Shown in pieces: positions 50,437-61,932 of a stretch of DNA of 64,000 nucleotides. Numbering within the stretch: position 1 is the first letter of the stretch; each line of letters begins with the position of its first letter. The DNA lies in the NCBI GenBank assembly GCA_903813345.2, contig CAIIXF020000004.1, forward strand, positions 30,629,985 to 30,693,984, read 5' to 3'. Source of the stretch: Owenia fusiformis (taxonomy: Eukaryota; Annelida; Polychaeta; Sabellida; Oweniidae). The position numbers were made by a program, and so were the translations under genes. The notes below the pieces were generated by a model. It was not told where the DNA came from and made no database searches. It saw nothing but the letters and a program-made list of their open reading frames with translations.

Positions 50437-50807
50437 GTTATGTCACTATCGTGGCATATATGCCCGAGGTCTCGGTGATATATGGCCCAACCTTGGGAGG
50501 GACATTGATCTCTGAGAACCGATGGCATATGTGCCACGATAGTGACATAAACGATTTATAACATACCTATGATGATGTAGACTGGTCAGAGAGTACCGTT
50601 TTCTTATAGAATTGACAAACAAATGTTTTGAAAATTATTGAAATGAGTTTAGAAAAATTGCTCGCGCAGTTTTATCTTCGATTGATTGGTTATGACGTCA
50701 GCGCCTTGGCCAATCAGAAAGTTAGCGGGCGCGGGGTTTTCAAAACGTATATTGGCCCGCTGTCTTGTGTACACTTTGCACTATACATCATCATAGGTAT
50801 GTTATAA
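50437..50807. mobile_element. Two-part fold-back element with CRE and CCAAT boxes
   Basis: First hairpin: GTTATGTCACTATCGTGGCA (from 50437) pairs with TGCCACGATAGTGACATAAAC (about 50532-50552). Second: a perfect 24-bp inverted pair at 50556-50579 and 50784-50807. Inside the second, ATTGGT (50685), TGACGTCA (50693-50700) and CCAAT (50710-50714) form an inverted CCAAT pair around a CRE. Confidence 0.7.
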
Positions 50808-50819
50808 AAACTAGTATAG

Positions 50820-52230
50820 GTCGTTCAACAAATAAAGCTAATTTTGCTCTTATATGTTTATCCTTTATCATCCACCGTCAACTTTTCACAGATTTGTCAA
50901 AATTTTCTGAAAAAGTATAAAGTAGCGGAATGGTGGTTGCCATAGCAACTCGAAAACGGGTTCAGTTTTCAGGTCAAGGTTTACACACGTTGGAAATGAG
51001 GTGATACACTAAAAAACTTGATACTCTAAAAAGCAAGAGACATTGAATTGTGTGGATGAATTTATTAAAATTGGAACGGGGTGTGCCACCAGTGAGATGT
51101 TTTTCGTCTGGAAAAATCAACAGTCTGTCATTTTCCATATTTCAAAAACACTAGAATATAAAATGATTAAATGATTAATTTCGTTATTTCGCTGGTTTCC
51201 TTTTCCGCTGGTAATGAAACTGTCACTGCAAAACAATGAGATCCATGAAGTTGCGTTTTATATTTCATTTCATTATATATTTATTCAATTCAAAGGTATA
51301 CAGTAATTACAGTAGTTGCTGCCTAGCGCACTTTGCATTATAGGCTAGCGCTTTATATAGTTCTGCTTGAGCAAAAGTCAATCATTTGCAGACATATCTT
51401 ACGCAAGGTCGGAACACATAAACGGCCTTAGAAGTAGAATAGAGTGGGGGGGTATATACCAGGACCGATCAATGAATGATAATCTCATTTAATCCCGAAA
51501 TAAGCTCAATTCATTAGTGCCTACTTTCTGTAATAAATCCACATTTTGGAAGCTTTGTTACCATGCCAACTTCTTCCGTTTGATGTTTGTAAGTTTCAAT
51601 GGCGAAGGCAGAAATCGCATTACTCCTGATGAAATGATGTCGTTTCTATCAATGATCCCATTTAGTCGAGGCTGGATAATTAAATGAAGCTTTGGACATT
51701 AGTTGGAGTATTAACTAAGATTTGCGGCAAGTTTTCAGGCTAACGTTTTTATTTGATATATACTATACTATATACCCTTTATAATTGTGGTGACCGGAAA
51801 TTTTCAAACCAAAACGTGTCCGTGTTAGAATTTGAATTTTACTCCGTTACGATATTGCGTTTGTTCAGTATGTGGTACAAGGTGACTTCAGTTACCAAAT
51901 TAATAGAAGATACTGTACCATTGGGTTTTTTGGATTTTTAAGTCAATTGGAATGTATGAGTTTGACAACCAGAAGATCTCAATGTCATATTTCCCACCAT
52001 ATTTTATTCCGATCCTTTGAAATTCGATGTTCAATTTCATTAACTGCAATGATGTACCTCTAAAATTTATGGAGAATGCTCACTTTTGTTTTCTGATTTT
52101 TCTCATAAATTATAACAAACTTTGAGGATCGATGATATTCAACCTAAATAAAGAGAAATAAACCTAATAGTATAGTTTCTAAATAGCTAAATAAAGCTGA
52201 ATAAAGCTGACATAATAGATGTCACCTTTG
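50820..52230. other. Non-coding stretch
   Basis: Short ORFs only, none with a motif or splice context that I can support. Confidence 0.4.
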
Positions 52231-52235
52231 TTCAT

Positions 52236-52463
52236 CTTGGGCCAATCTTGCATTGAGTTCTATGCTAAAAGCTTGCAATAGCCACTTAATTTCATGATTT
52301 ATCAAAGAGTGATAGTTAAATCTGTCTGAAACTTGAATGGCATACTATTAAATGACCCTGTCAATGAACATATTGTGATTAAACATGAAAATGTTGGTTG
52401 TCATACGATTAAACCATGGTTTTAAAGAATTTTAGCATAGCATCAATGGAGATTTGGCCCAAG
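52236..52463. mobile_element. Small inverted-repeat MITE
   Basis: CTTGGGCCAATCTTGCATTG...CTATGCTAAAA is the inverse of TTTTAGCATAGCATCAATGG...GGCCCAAG. Arms are about 35 bp with mismatches. No clear target duplication. Confidence 0.5.
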
Positions 52464-52469
52464 TTTTTT

Positions 52470-53765
52470 TTTATGTCATGGAGAATGATTTAAATGACAT
52501 AAATGTGTAAATATATATATATCTTTTATTGACTCTTTAGATGTCATGACCTGACATATTAGTCAAAGAGGAAACATATCGCTGAATTCAAATATGCAAT
52601 TAAAAAGAAAGAAAAGTAAGTCATTAGGGGTAGAATGTACCAACCTCTAAAAATCTCATGGAAAAAACGAGAATTAGCGAGATTTCAAAATCATTTAGAA
52701 ACTCCTCTATTCCTCGATTTCAGGTTTTGTTGTTCGCGTGCGGGTTATTTTGCAAAAAAGTACCGATTTTTGTCATGTGGTCATACCAAGCAAGTCATAT
52801 AGATGACGTATTTTCAAAATGGTCATGAGATAATTTATAAGCGGCAAAAATTTGACGTTATGGGAGTTAATCACTTCTTCTGCTCTGAAAACGTGTCCTA
52901 CTTTATAATGTGAATAGACTACGCATGTTTTGATGCTTCTATTGCTACCCATCGCTAATATTACTTAAAATACTGCAAAACAAAAAAATCTGAGTCTAAG
53001 ATGGTATTTTGTGAAACATGATTAAGTGTTCCTATAAAACTGAAATCGCAAAGCTACGAGTCGAAAAATTGCACTGTCGCAGATTAGACAAATTACCCTA
53101 AACCTATACTGTATTCAGTTTTACATTATTAATGGCTTTAAATGAAGAACAAGATCACGTCTTAAATTGATGAGAAAACACAATTCCCTGGTGCGATGTT
53201 TGTTTATCATTAAAGTACCGGCATTTCACTTGCATCTACAAATTATAAAAATATCCGGCTATTTCAATTTTCATACCATTCCAAATATGTAAAAGCCGTA
53301 TGCGATATAGATCTAATATATGGATTTTCTTGCTCGTCATGGCCACTAGGGGTTATATGTCTTGTCATGGAGTATAAATGAGCCAATTAATTTGGTTTGC
53401 GCTTGCCAAAAGTATACCGTCGCTAGATCAAGCAATTACATGCCCTTAACCATTACTACCGCCGATGTTGAAGCTAAATTGTTTTTCCAAGATTTTGATA
53501 TATAGAACTAAGAAAACCGTCAAGATCGTTAAATTGTGCTTTATAGTTTGGATTCTGTTTCAAACACTCAAGAATGTTTTGAATATCGAACTAATACCGG
53601 TTTATAAAATTGTAACAGGTACAGATATGAATCATAAATGTAAAAAAAATATTATTGAAAAATATATTTTCCCTCTTTTATACCGTCCACATACAAGGCC
53701 GTCAGATGCTCGCTCCAAGTATTGGTTAATGTCAAGTGATTCAAGTGAGATAAATATATTAGGAC
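52470..53765. other. Non-coding stretch
   Basis: A 105-codon + strand ORF (53465-53782) is present but low in complexity, with no recognisable domain. Nothing else can be supported. Confidence 0.4.
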
Positions 53766-53769
53766 GATG

Positions 53770-54080
53770 TGCTGAGTACTAAAAAAGTACAAAATTAGTT
53801 CTTAATTAGCACTCTGGCAAAAGTACGCTAATGAACACTTTTGAAACGAGTGCTAATTAAGTACTAATTCATGATATGAGTACTCATTAATCAATTTATC
53901 AAAGTAGGAATGCTCATTGAGTTATCGAAAAAACAATGAAATTAGTGCTATTTTATCATATGAGTACTCATTTTGTACTAAAAATGCAATAAATCAGCAC
54001 TCATGTCATTAATGCTCATTTAGTACTAATATTTGTTAAAATGAGTACTCAAGTAGCGCTAAAATGCCACGAGTTCTATT
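53770..54080. repeat. AGTACTC / TAGTACTAA-rich irregular repeat
   Basis: About 310 bp carry many copies of the palindrome AGTACT, often as ATGAGTACTCATT, mixed with AGTGCTAATT and AGCACTC variants. The spacing is irregular, so this is not a clean tandem array. Confidence 0.65.
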
Positions 54081-55500
54081 CTAGTACGTACCTGTATGTG
54101 TATCATGAGCGAAAAATAGCGTATATTAAAAACGATTTGTAAACTTACATTCAAACTAGCAAATGACTAAAGATATTAACTGAATGATGAGAATATTTTT
54201 TGATGAACATTCTCTTTGAAGTAAATTAAGTCTGAGATAAATGTTCAGTTTTCTAAGAAGAAAATATTTGAGTCACAGTAGTGTAAGGTTTTAGGCTACT
54301 GACATACTTTCGCTTTCATTGAACCATGCGTTAGCTTGCGCGTGCGCATTATCAAGTCTGGTTCACTTCCGCCCAAATGACTTCCATCTCTCCTACTTTA
54401 CAGTACTGTCAATCTTACAGCGAAAAACGTTACAAATATGATGAATCTTAGGCGACGATATATTATTGCATATCACCGTTCTACCCACTCGTCTCCAAGG
54501 ACATTTCATCAATATCTGAGACTAAAACCAAAACGGCAATCTAATTTCACACCTAGAGCTTCCATGTCACGTTGCATTAACAGTCTGAAGGTGCCATTGC
54601 AGGGTTTCCCTCCTTATTGACCTAGCTGTGTATGCATTGAACAATTCTCTGTTTTTGATTTGTCGCTTTTTTAAATTAACTTGTTGCACGTAACACTGCT
54701 TTGATTTTGCAGCGTTATATTCTTTGGAGAAGTAAATATAAAATATAAATGTATAAACTGTTAATTTCAAAAATAGATATAAAATAAAAAGAATGAGTCA
54801 AGACAAATCAACTCTCTGTCAAGATGGGATGAAATTGAAATCATGTTCCATCGCACGTGTGTAGAATTCAAAGGAAACGTGGGATTGAGAAAGATTCCGC
54901 AAGGTTAAGCTCAGGGTAAGAAAAGTCGATCAAAGCACCAAAGTGGATTACCTCGTATTTTCTACATTGCGACATTGTCCTTAAATTTAGTAAGCCGTAT
55001 CAGAGCATCTTTCGAGTTCAAAACAAGAATTTGAAAAACACAATGACAATCAGAATAATTAGAAGACGTATTCCTGATACAAAAGTTGCATTACTGCGAC
55101 TTGATATGAGACAAATACACCCCCCCCCTCCATAAGTTTGTCAAACGGATGTTTCCTAAAATCACGTACACATTGGCGGTTGCCCGTCTAAAACATAAAA
55201 TCTTAACTACTGTAATTTTAATAAAAGATGCAAAAGTATTATTTAAACATTGACTGGCCTTGCTAAAACTCTTTTACAAACTTATTTAGGGAAGTGGAGC
55301 ATTATTTTACTTTCAGTTGACAAATTTCTATTTTCAGAAGTAGAAATTACCAAACTTATCACGGGACGTGTAGAATTATCTCAGTTTCTTGATGGATGAA
55401 TTCTAACTCGGGAAATACAAGACAAATTACTCTCTCCGGCAGTAGAAATGATAAGTTACATCTGACAAATTCAAGTTCTTTTCTGCATGAAAGAACACTG
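54081..55500. other. Non-coding stretch with a 60-codon ORF
   Basis: The ORF 54438-54620 is basic (MMNLRRRYIIAYHRSTHSSP at its start), with no recognised family and no supporting promoter or splice signals. Treated as uncertain. Confidence 0.3.
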
Positions 55501-55544
55501 ACATATTGACAGTTGAAAGACTGCGACAACGATGTGTATCTATT

Positions 55545-56335
55545 TAAACCTTTGAAACACAGTGAATATATTCTGCCCATGAACTATCAAAACGGAGACA
55601 AAGCTATGTATCACGTCTTTTGAAACAGTTAATATATTCTGTCCATGAACTACCAAAACGGAGACAAAGATATGTATCACGTCTTTTGAAACAGTTAATA
55701 TATTCTGTCCATGTTCTACCAAAAGGGAGACAAAGCTATGTATCACGTCTTTTGAAACAGTTAATATATTCTGTCCATGAACTACCAAAACGGAGACAAA
55801 GATATGTATCACGTCTTTTGAAACAGTTAATATATTCTGTCCATGTTCTACCAAAAGGGAGACAAAGCTATGTATCACGTCTTTTGAAACATTTAATATA
55901 TTCTGTCCATGAACTACCAAAAGGGAGACAAAGATATGTATCACGTCTTTTGAAACAGTTAATATATTCAGTCCATGAACTACCAAAAGGGAGACAAAGA
56001 TATGTATCACGTCTTTTGAAACAGTTAATATATTCTGTCCATGTTCTACCAAAAGGGAGACAAAGCTATGTATCACGTCTTTTGAAACAGTTAATATATT
56101 CTGTCCATGAACTACCAAAAGGGAGACAAAGATATGTATCACGTCTTTTGAAACAGTTAATATATTCTGTCCATGAACTACCAAAACGGAGACAAAGATA
56201 TGTATCACGTCTTTTGAAACAGTTAATATATTCTGTCCATGTTCTACCAAAAGGGAGACAAAGCTATGTATCACGTCTTTTGAAACAGTTAATATATTCT
56301 GTCCATGAACTGCAAAAACGGATTTTGCTAGGTGA
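55545..56335. repeat. 66-bp minisatellite, about 12 units
   Basis: The unit contains TGAAACAGTTAATATATTCT, then GTCCATGAACTACCAAAACG and GAGACAAAGATATGTATCAC plus GTCTTT. Two main unit types, differing at GAAC/GTTC, AACGG/AAGGG and GATA/GCTA, partly alternate as dimers. Because 66 is 22 codons, both strands stay open for about 245-250 codons, but the common variants are non-synonymous, which argues against a protein. Confidence 0.95.
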
Positions 56336-56670
56336 TCTGATTAGTCTATATGTATCTAGTTTAGAGACCTCATAAATATAGGGTTTCATTTCCATAATCA
56401 CGCAGTGCCAACTACGACCGTTAATTTGAATTTAAGATCTAACACGTGTTGTGAGTCTCACACTGCACCGGTTTTCTTTAAACATGTTTCATTGTAGGAA
56501 AATATCGCGTTTCGATCCTGGGAGTCAAGCCTCCTGTTGAACATGGCCAATACATCCTGGTTATTTTGGTGTAGCAAAATCATATGATCATGGTAGACCA
56601 AATGACAACTTGGTTTATCGTAAATGTATAGACTTAACTATTTTCACAAATCAATACTTGGCATAATTGA

Positions 56671-56780
56671 AATGTCCAATGCATTTCAAATGTCAAATGC
56701 ATTTCAAATGTCCAATGCATTTCAAATGTCCAATGCATTTCAAATGTCAAATGCATTTCAAATGTCAAATGCATTTCAAA
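56671..56780. repeat. 18-bp minisatellite in copy 1 (about 6 units)
   Basis: The unit is AAATGTCCAATGCATTTC, with AATGTCAAATGC variants. Confidence 0.9.
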
Positions 56781-56889
56781 TGGGGAATTAAAGCTGTGTT
56801 TAATTAAAATATACAAGAGTATCTTTCGTTTTACATTCTTCAATTTAGACAACTGGTATATCATGCATAGACGATGTGGCTTTACTTAA

Positions 56890-57254
56890 AGGGGCAACAA
56901 GGCCTATAGAGAGAAAATCGGTAAATTTTAACTTTTTCTGAGCTATCAAGGCAAGATTTGGCTTAACATCTTCTTTAACATACCTATTTTCTTAAAATGT
57001 ATGGATAAACTATCAATTTCAGCATTAAGAACTTGTAAATTCAGTTCAAAGCTTCAAAAAGGGGAAATCCACTTTTACATTTTTAAGATCCACTATGTTT
57101 CAAGAGGAATATCAGCTGAAATAATGTTTATCTAGGGGGTTTCTATGTAGATAATAAAAATAGATGTAAGTCTTGATGAAATATCGAAACTTAAATATAT
57201 TCTGACACTGGTCCATGATCGTTGAATGGCTCCTCTGCACTAATTGTTGCACCT
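56890..57254. mobile_element. 365-bp TTAA-flanked element
   Basis: It begins AGGGGCAACAAGG and ends ...TTGTTGCACCT. TTAA lies on both sides (56886-56889 and 57255-57258). Copy 2 of the duplication reads ACTTAATAACG at this point, the empty site with one TTAA. TTAA targets are typical of piggyBac and Kolobok elements. The inverted termini are short (AGGKGCAACAA). No ORF. Confidence 0.85.
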
Positions 57255-58248
57255 TTAATAACGAACCCGCAAGGCAAATTGTAATCAGGCAACCGCGCAA
57301 AAAGAGACACCTCTGCGCTTTATTGGAATGTATGTAAAGCAGTATATTATCATTTTTCTCGGTTACGATAAATTTAAAAATATGTGATGAATTTTTGAAA
57401 AATCGGTTTTTCTAAACAGGCTCAATACGTTTTGGGAGTGATTTAAAAAACAAACCCCACATTTATGGGGGTAATCTATGCCTGATTCTAAGATTTGTTT
57501 TCTTAATAACAAAGGATTATGTTTTTAAATATCACGAAAGACTGACATAAATTTTTAGGTAGGTTGTTCTCAGCAAAATATTAACACACTTCAATTACAC
57601 GTGATCTGATCTGGAGGAACCGCCTAAGGAGGAGTGTAGTCTAGATACCCTTAAGGGGCGTCCCTTTGTTTAGCTTCTGATGCTCAGGCAACGTCTTGTA
57701 AAGAACACTACTACAGTAGAATATAACTGATAAAAGATTTTGATATCCAACGATTGGGTAATGTACGCTTGTTATTGTTTATTATTGGTCGGTTTAAGTA
57801 GAGCTCAATACATTTACTTTCTGTTAGGGCACTTTTTTTGTCAATATTTCCGATTTTCTTATCCGTTTAGTGCAATGACGAGAGATTGTCGCTTGTTCCG
57901 GTTATCAGGTCGCAACACCCATATACCATGAGCGTGTTGACGCTTAGCGAAAGATTGGAATTCGTCATCAATTTCCGAACTATTGCACTTTTTTAAATAT
58001 AGTCACGCTATGCAGTTTCAAATCATATACACACTCTCCTGGATAGTTTCACAACCGGAAGTTCGATTTTCCTTCATCGAAGTCTGTTTATATTTGGCGA
58101 TTCATTCACAATTTCACAGTTATTGTAATTTAAGAAAAACGTTATATGATTCTTACATTGTCAGGCTTTGACATGTTCCATTCCGTAAAAACGTATGTGA
58201 GAAAGTGTACATTTAGCCCCTATGCAATCCTCTAAAAACTCATCTTAA

Positions 58249-58384
58249 GTTATTCAATGATTCGAGTGAAATACAGAAAATATTCTTCCCGAGAAGGTTG
58301 TATTTCACGATGCGCTAGCAGAGTGAAATACAGACGTTGAAGGGAAGAATATTTTCTGTATTTCACGAAAAATCATTGAATAAC
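58249..58384. repeat. Strong hairpin directly after copy 1
   Basis: GTTATTCAATGATT and TGAAATACAGAAAATATTCT pair with AGAATATTTTCTGTATTTCA and AATCATTGAATAAC. The loop itself repeats GTGAAATACAG. Confidence 0.8.
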
Positions 58385-58797
58385 GTTTTTATTCCATGAT
58401 TACCCATATAAAACTTGCCTAAATCAAGTCCCTTGGCTTGGGGCCGGAGAAACAGATCAACCTTCTCACCTCAGAGATATTTTACATCGATATTCTTTCA
58501 AAATCTTTGTGGCCTTGTTGTTTGCTTTGTACGAGACATTTGATTTTCTTTCTTTTTTCTTCAATTTCATCAGCTGGAAGTGCAGTGTAGCGAAACGTTT
58601 TTCCGACTTTCGTCTGCCATATTGGATTTTAAAGTTTTTTTTACTAGTTCATGAAAACGGTCATCCAACATAATCTTTTGAATTTTTTAGAAAATGGGCC
58701 CATTATATTTATCTAACTATATTGGTTCGAATTTTTTGAACTATTTATTTTGAATCTATAGTTGGTTTTAATTTCAGAAATATCGACATTTCGACGT
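58385..58797. other. Spacer between duplication copies
   Basis: Non-coding as far as I can see. It ends with TTGGTTTTAATTTCAG (about 58780), a good-looking splice acceptor; see the next entry. Confidence 0.4.
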
Positions 58798-58940
58798 TTT
58801 CATTGTAGGAAAATATCGCGTTTCGATCCTGGGAGTCAATCCTCCTTGGATATGGCCTTTACATCCTGGTTATTTTGGTGTAGCAAAGCCGTATGATCAT
58901 GGTAGACCAAATGACGACATGGTTTATCGGAAATGTCTAT
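58782..58940 (+). pseudogene. Possible orphan terminal exon
   Basis: After the acceptor-like TTTAATTTCAG the frame stays open for about 54 codons. It contains KYRVSILGVNPPWIWPLHPG and then YFGVAKPYDHGRPNDDMVYR before TAG near 58938. Copy 1 has a 2-base shift in the same place and is not open. No family is recognised; HPGYFG alone recalls ribosomal protein L27a but the rest does not. Confidence 0.2.
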
Positions 58941-58980
58941 AGACTTTACTATGTCCACAAATCAATACTTGGCATAATTG

Positions 58981-59108
58981 AAATGTCCAATGCATTTCAA
59001 ATGTCCAATGCATTTCAAATGTCCAATGCATTTCAAATGTCCAATGCATTTCAAATGTCCAATGCATTTCAAATGTCCAATGCATTTCAAATGTCCAATG
59101 CATTTCAA
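58981..59108. repeat. 18-bp minisatellite in copy 2 (about 7 units)
   Basis: Nearly identical units of AAATGTCCAATGCATTTC, more uniform than in copy 1. Confidence 0.9.
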
Positions 59109-59531
59109 TTGGGGAAATAAAGCTGTGTTTAACTAAAATATACAAGAGTATCTTTCGTTTTACATTCTTCAATTTAGACAACTAGTATATCATGCATAGA
59201 CGATGTGGCTTTACTTAATAACGAACCCGCAAGGCAAATTGTAATCAGGCAACCGCGCAAAAAGAGACACCTCTGCGATTTATTGGAATGTATGTAAAGC
59301 AGTATATTATCATTTTTCTCAGTTACGATAAATTTAAAAAATATATGATGAATTTTTGAAAAATCGTTTTTTCTAAACAGGCTTAATACGTTTTGGGAGT
59401 GATTTAAAAAACAAACCCCACATTTATGGGGGTAATCTATACCTGGTTCTGAGATTTGTTTTCTTAATAGCAAAGGATTATGTTTTTAAATATCACGACA
59501 GACTGGCATAAAATGTTAGGTAGGTTGTTCT

Positions 59532-60579
59532 CAGGGGCGTAGGAAGGTGTAAATTCAACACTACGCCAAAAATCCCGCCAAAAATATGAAACAATTGTGT
59601 CAATATTCTATATCAAAACGCCTATTTTATGCTCGTAAAACGTCATTTTATGGTAACAGAGATTTTAAGCTTGCAATGTTTTTCACAACCTAAATGTGAA
59701 CGGAAATACTTAAGCGATGCATTTGTATGGGCGATTGGTCATACGTATAGGTTGGCGTTTCGATTTTATATGCAAGCTTTAAATCCCTGATACCTTTTAA
59801 TGTGCTTTAAAATGTTCGAACGGTTTTCATCATTTAAAATCACCTTGGAAAGTCTATCTTTTAAATCTCGACACAAATCATTTTCACTTTGCTAATGTCT
59901 CGAACGATTGAGACGACCGATTTCCAAATAACAATGAGAGATTTTTTAATCATTTTCGAATAATTGAATTTAGATATATAGTATTGTCTGATTCCATCGT
60001 GTACCGTGCAATACAATACGTACAGATTAAAGAAACAAGTTTGATCAATTGATATGAAGAAACGCATTCGTGATCAATGACAAACACCCCCACCACAAAG
60101 GTCAAATCGAGGTCAACGTGACTTAGGGGGTGCCAAAATGTTATAAAACGAAGAATCTATTATTTTTCAAATGAAAAAAAAACTAGGTAATCGCTTTTCT
60201 AGAACTGAAATCAATGGAACGTGTAATTGAATAATCAACATTTTCAAGTTGTTTTTGTCTTTAACATTTATATTTCAAGAAGTACTACAAATAACAATTA
60301 GTGATTTAGTAAGAAAATAGATAATTGTTGACTTAACTATAATTTCGTGTCTATGATTTTGCCTAGCAACGGAATATAAATCGATGTACAGTGAAATTAG
60401 AAAAATTGGGGTAGGGGAGAATAAAAAATATACATCTAAATTTAAAGAGGTTCATCATTATAATTATATGATACCATAGTTTGCATAACCATAACATAGG
60501 AAAATCAATAAGTCTTTTGTATTCTCACTTTTCAACACTACGCACTGGCGTTTTGGCGTACATTGTTCCTACGCCACTG
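59532..60579. mobile_element. hAT-like non-autonomous element, about 1.05 kb
   Basis: It begins CAGGGGCGTAGGAA and ends with the inverse TTCCTACGCCACTG. Copy 1 of the duplication has the empty site GTTGTTCTCAGCAAAATATT. The filled site shows GTTCT on both sides, a 5-bp target duplication, seen in some hAT lineages. CTACGCC boxes recur inside both ends. No transposase ORF. Confidence 0.8.
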
Positions 60580-60875
60580 GTTCTCAGCAAAATATTAACA
60601 CACTTTAATTACACGTGATCTGATCTGGAGGAACCGCCTAAAGAGGAGTATTCTAGATGCCCTTAAGGAGCGTCCCTTTGTTTAGCTTCTATGCCACTCT
60701 GATGCTCAGGAGACGTCATGTATAGAACACTACTACAGTAGAATTTAACTGATAAACGATTTTGATATCCAACGATTGGGTAATGTACGCTTGTTATTGT
60801 TTATTATTGGTCGGTTTAAGTAGAGCTCAATACTTTTACTTTCCGTTAGTGCACTTTTTTTGTCAATATTTCCGA

Positions 60876-60956
60876 ACTGTACTGTAATTGTTTTTTGCAA
60901 TTGCTTTAACATGCTTATTCTTTGAAATAAAAAAAATTATAAAAAAAAAAAAAAAA
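60876..60956 (+). mobile_element. Very short poly(A) retroposon
   Basis: About 81 bp ending in a long A run, flanked by ATATTTCCGA at 60866-60875 and 60957-60966. Copy 1 of the duplication has a single ATATTTCCGA. This is a severely 5'-truncated LINE or similar L1/CR1-mobilised transcript end. Confidence 0.85.
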
Positions 60957-61351
60957 ATATTTCCGATTTCCTTATCCGTTTAGTGCAATGACGAGAGATT
61001 GTCGCTTGTTCAGGTTATCAGGTCGCAACACCCATATACCATGAGCGTGTTTACGCTTGGCGAATTATTGGAATTCGTCATCAATTTCCGAACTATTGCA
61101 CTTTTTTAAATATAGTCACGCTATGCAGTTTCAAATCATATACACACTCTCCTGGATAGTTTCACAACCGGAAGTTCGATTTTCCTTCATCGAAGTCTGT
61201 TTATATTTGGCGATTCATTCACGATGTCAGAATTATTGTAATTTAATAATAACATTATGAGATTCTTACATTGTCAGGCCTTGACATGTTCTATTCCGTA
61301 AAAACGTATGGAGGAAAGTGTACAATCAGCCCCTGTGCAATCCTCTAAAAA

Positions 61352-61710
61352 ACAGTTGTCAAAGAGAGTGTATATTCATCTTTATTCATCTTCTACATAT
61401 AAACAACCTTGTGCACAAGTAAAAACATTTTATATCTTATATGAATCGGCCGTATCATGTACTATTACCATCACAATCAAATATTTGTTGACGTCGTTCA
61501 TTTTTATATATCAATCCTATCTATTCTGCTCATGAATTTTGTATTCCGAGTAATACATCAATTTTTCCAATAGTCGTTCAAGGATTCAAAATATTACTTT
61601 TCACCAAGGGGATTATTTTACACGTGTTAATGGCCTTAGTACGACTCTCCGGAGGAATTAACGACTTACTTAGAGTATATCATTACGCCGCGGTGATTAG
61701 GACCCATAAA
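61352..61710. other. Spacer upstream of the right-end gene
   Basis: No ORF or repeat that I can support. Confidence 0.4.
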
Positions 61711-61713
61711 TGA

Positions 61714-61792
61714 CATGACGTGACGTAACGTAACGGATATCTACGTAAATTGACGTTAGACGTATTAGACCATTTGCGTTATGGATATATAT
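61714..61792 (+). promoter_or_regulatory. ACGT-rich upstream region and TATA-like box
   Basis: Six ACGT cores lie within about 55 bp (TGACGTGACGTAACGTAACG, then CTACGTAAATTGACGTTAGA and CGTATT). ACGT is the core of CRE, ATF and PAR-bZIP sites. A TATA-like GGATATATATC stands at about 61782-61792, some 60 bases before the first ATG of the likely transcript. Promoter role is inference from position. Confidence 0.45.
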
Positions 61793-61852
61793 CGATGACT
61801 GGTGCACAGCCTCTCTTGAGCAAGCAGATCGCAGTCTTAGCTTTACTTCTAT

Positions 61853-61932
61853 ATGGAAATATATTACTCTGGTGTTTTGGAAATTCCGAGGGAGGTCTCG
61901 CGCTGGGGCTATTACGATGATGCATTTAAAAG
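61853..61932 (+). CDS. Likely first coding exon of the right-end gene
   Basis: ATG opens MEIYYSGVLEIPREVSRWGY then YDDAFK plus two bases, followed by a donor TTTAAAAG|GTACAT. Spliced to an acceptor at ...GACACAG|T (62580), the frame leads into the 328-codon ORF. Spliced to the better acceptor ATGATTTCAG|G (62566) it would end after about 24 codons. So either the weaker site is used or this exon is a short upstream ORF. A cDNA would decide. Confidence 0.4.

Larger units (their letters stand above)
56487..58238. repeat. Tandem duplication, copy 1
   Basis: Starts TTTCATTGTAGGAAAATATC and ends near TGCAATCCTCTAAAAA. It is closely matched by 58798-61351. It contains the TTAA element (56890-57254) that copy 2 lacks, and it lacks the two insertions of copy 2. 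Confidence 0.9.
58798..61351. repeat. Tandem duplication, copy 2
   Basis: Matches 56487-58238 over its length apart from two private insertions (59532-60579 and 60876-60956) and the missing TTAA element. Confidence 0.9.

Noticed and set aside
55540-56375. 22-residue repeat proteins on either strand
   Set aside because: Artefact of the 66-bp minisatellite; the common variants change amino acids and both strands are equally open.
56500-56530. tRNA-like TTTCGATCCTGGGA box
   Set aside because: No cloverleaf partner sequences or A box at the right distance.
58846-58900. Ribosomal protein L27a fragment, from HPGYFG
   Set aside because: Only six residues match; the neighbouring residues do not follow the family.
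58893-59181. Short ORFs with 6-residue repeats (MSNAFQ or EMHWTF)
   Set aside because: They are translations of the 18-bp minisatellite.
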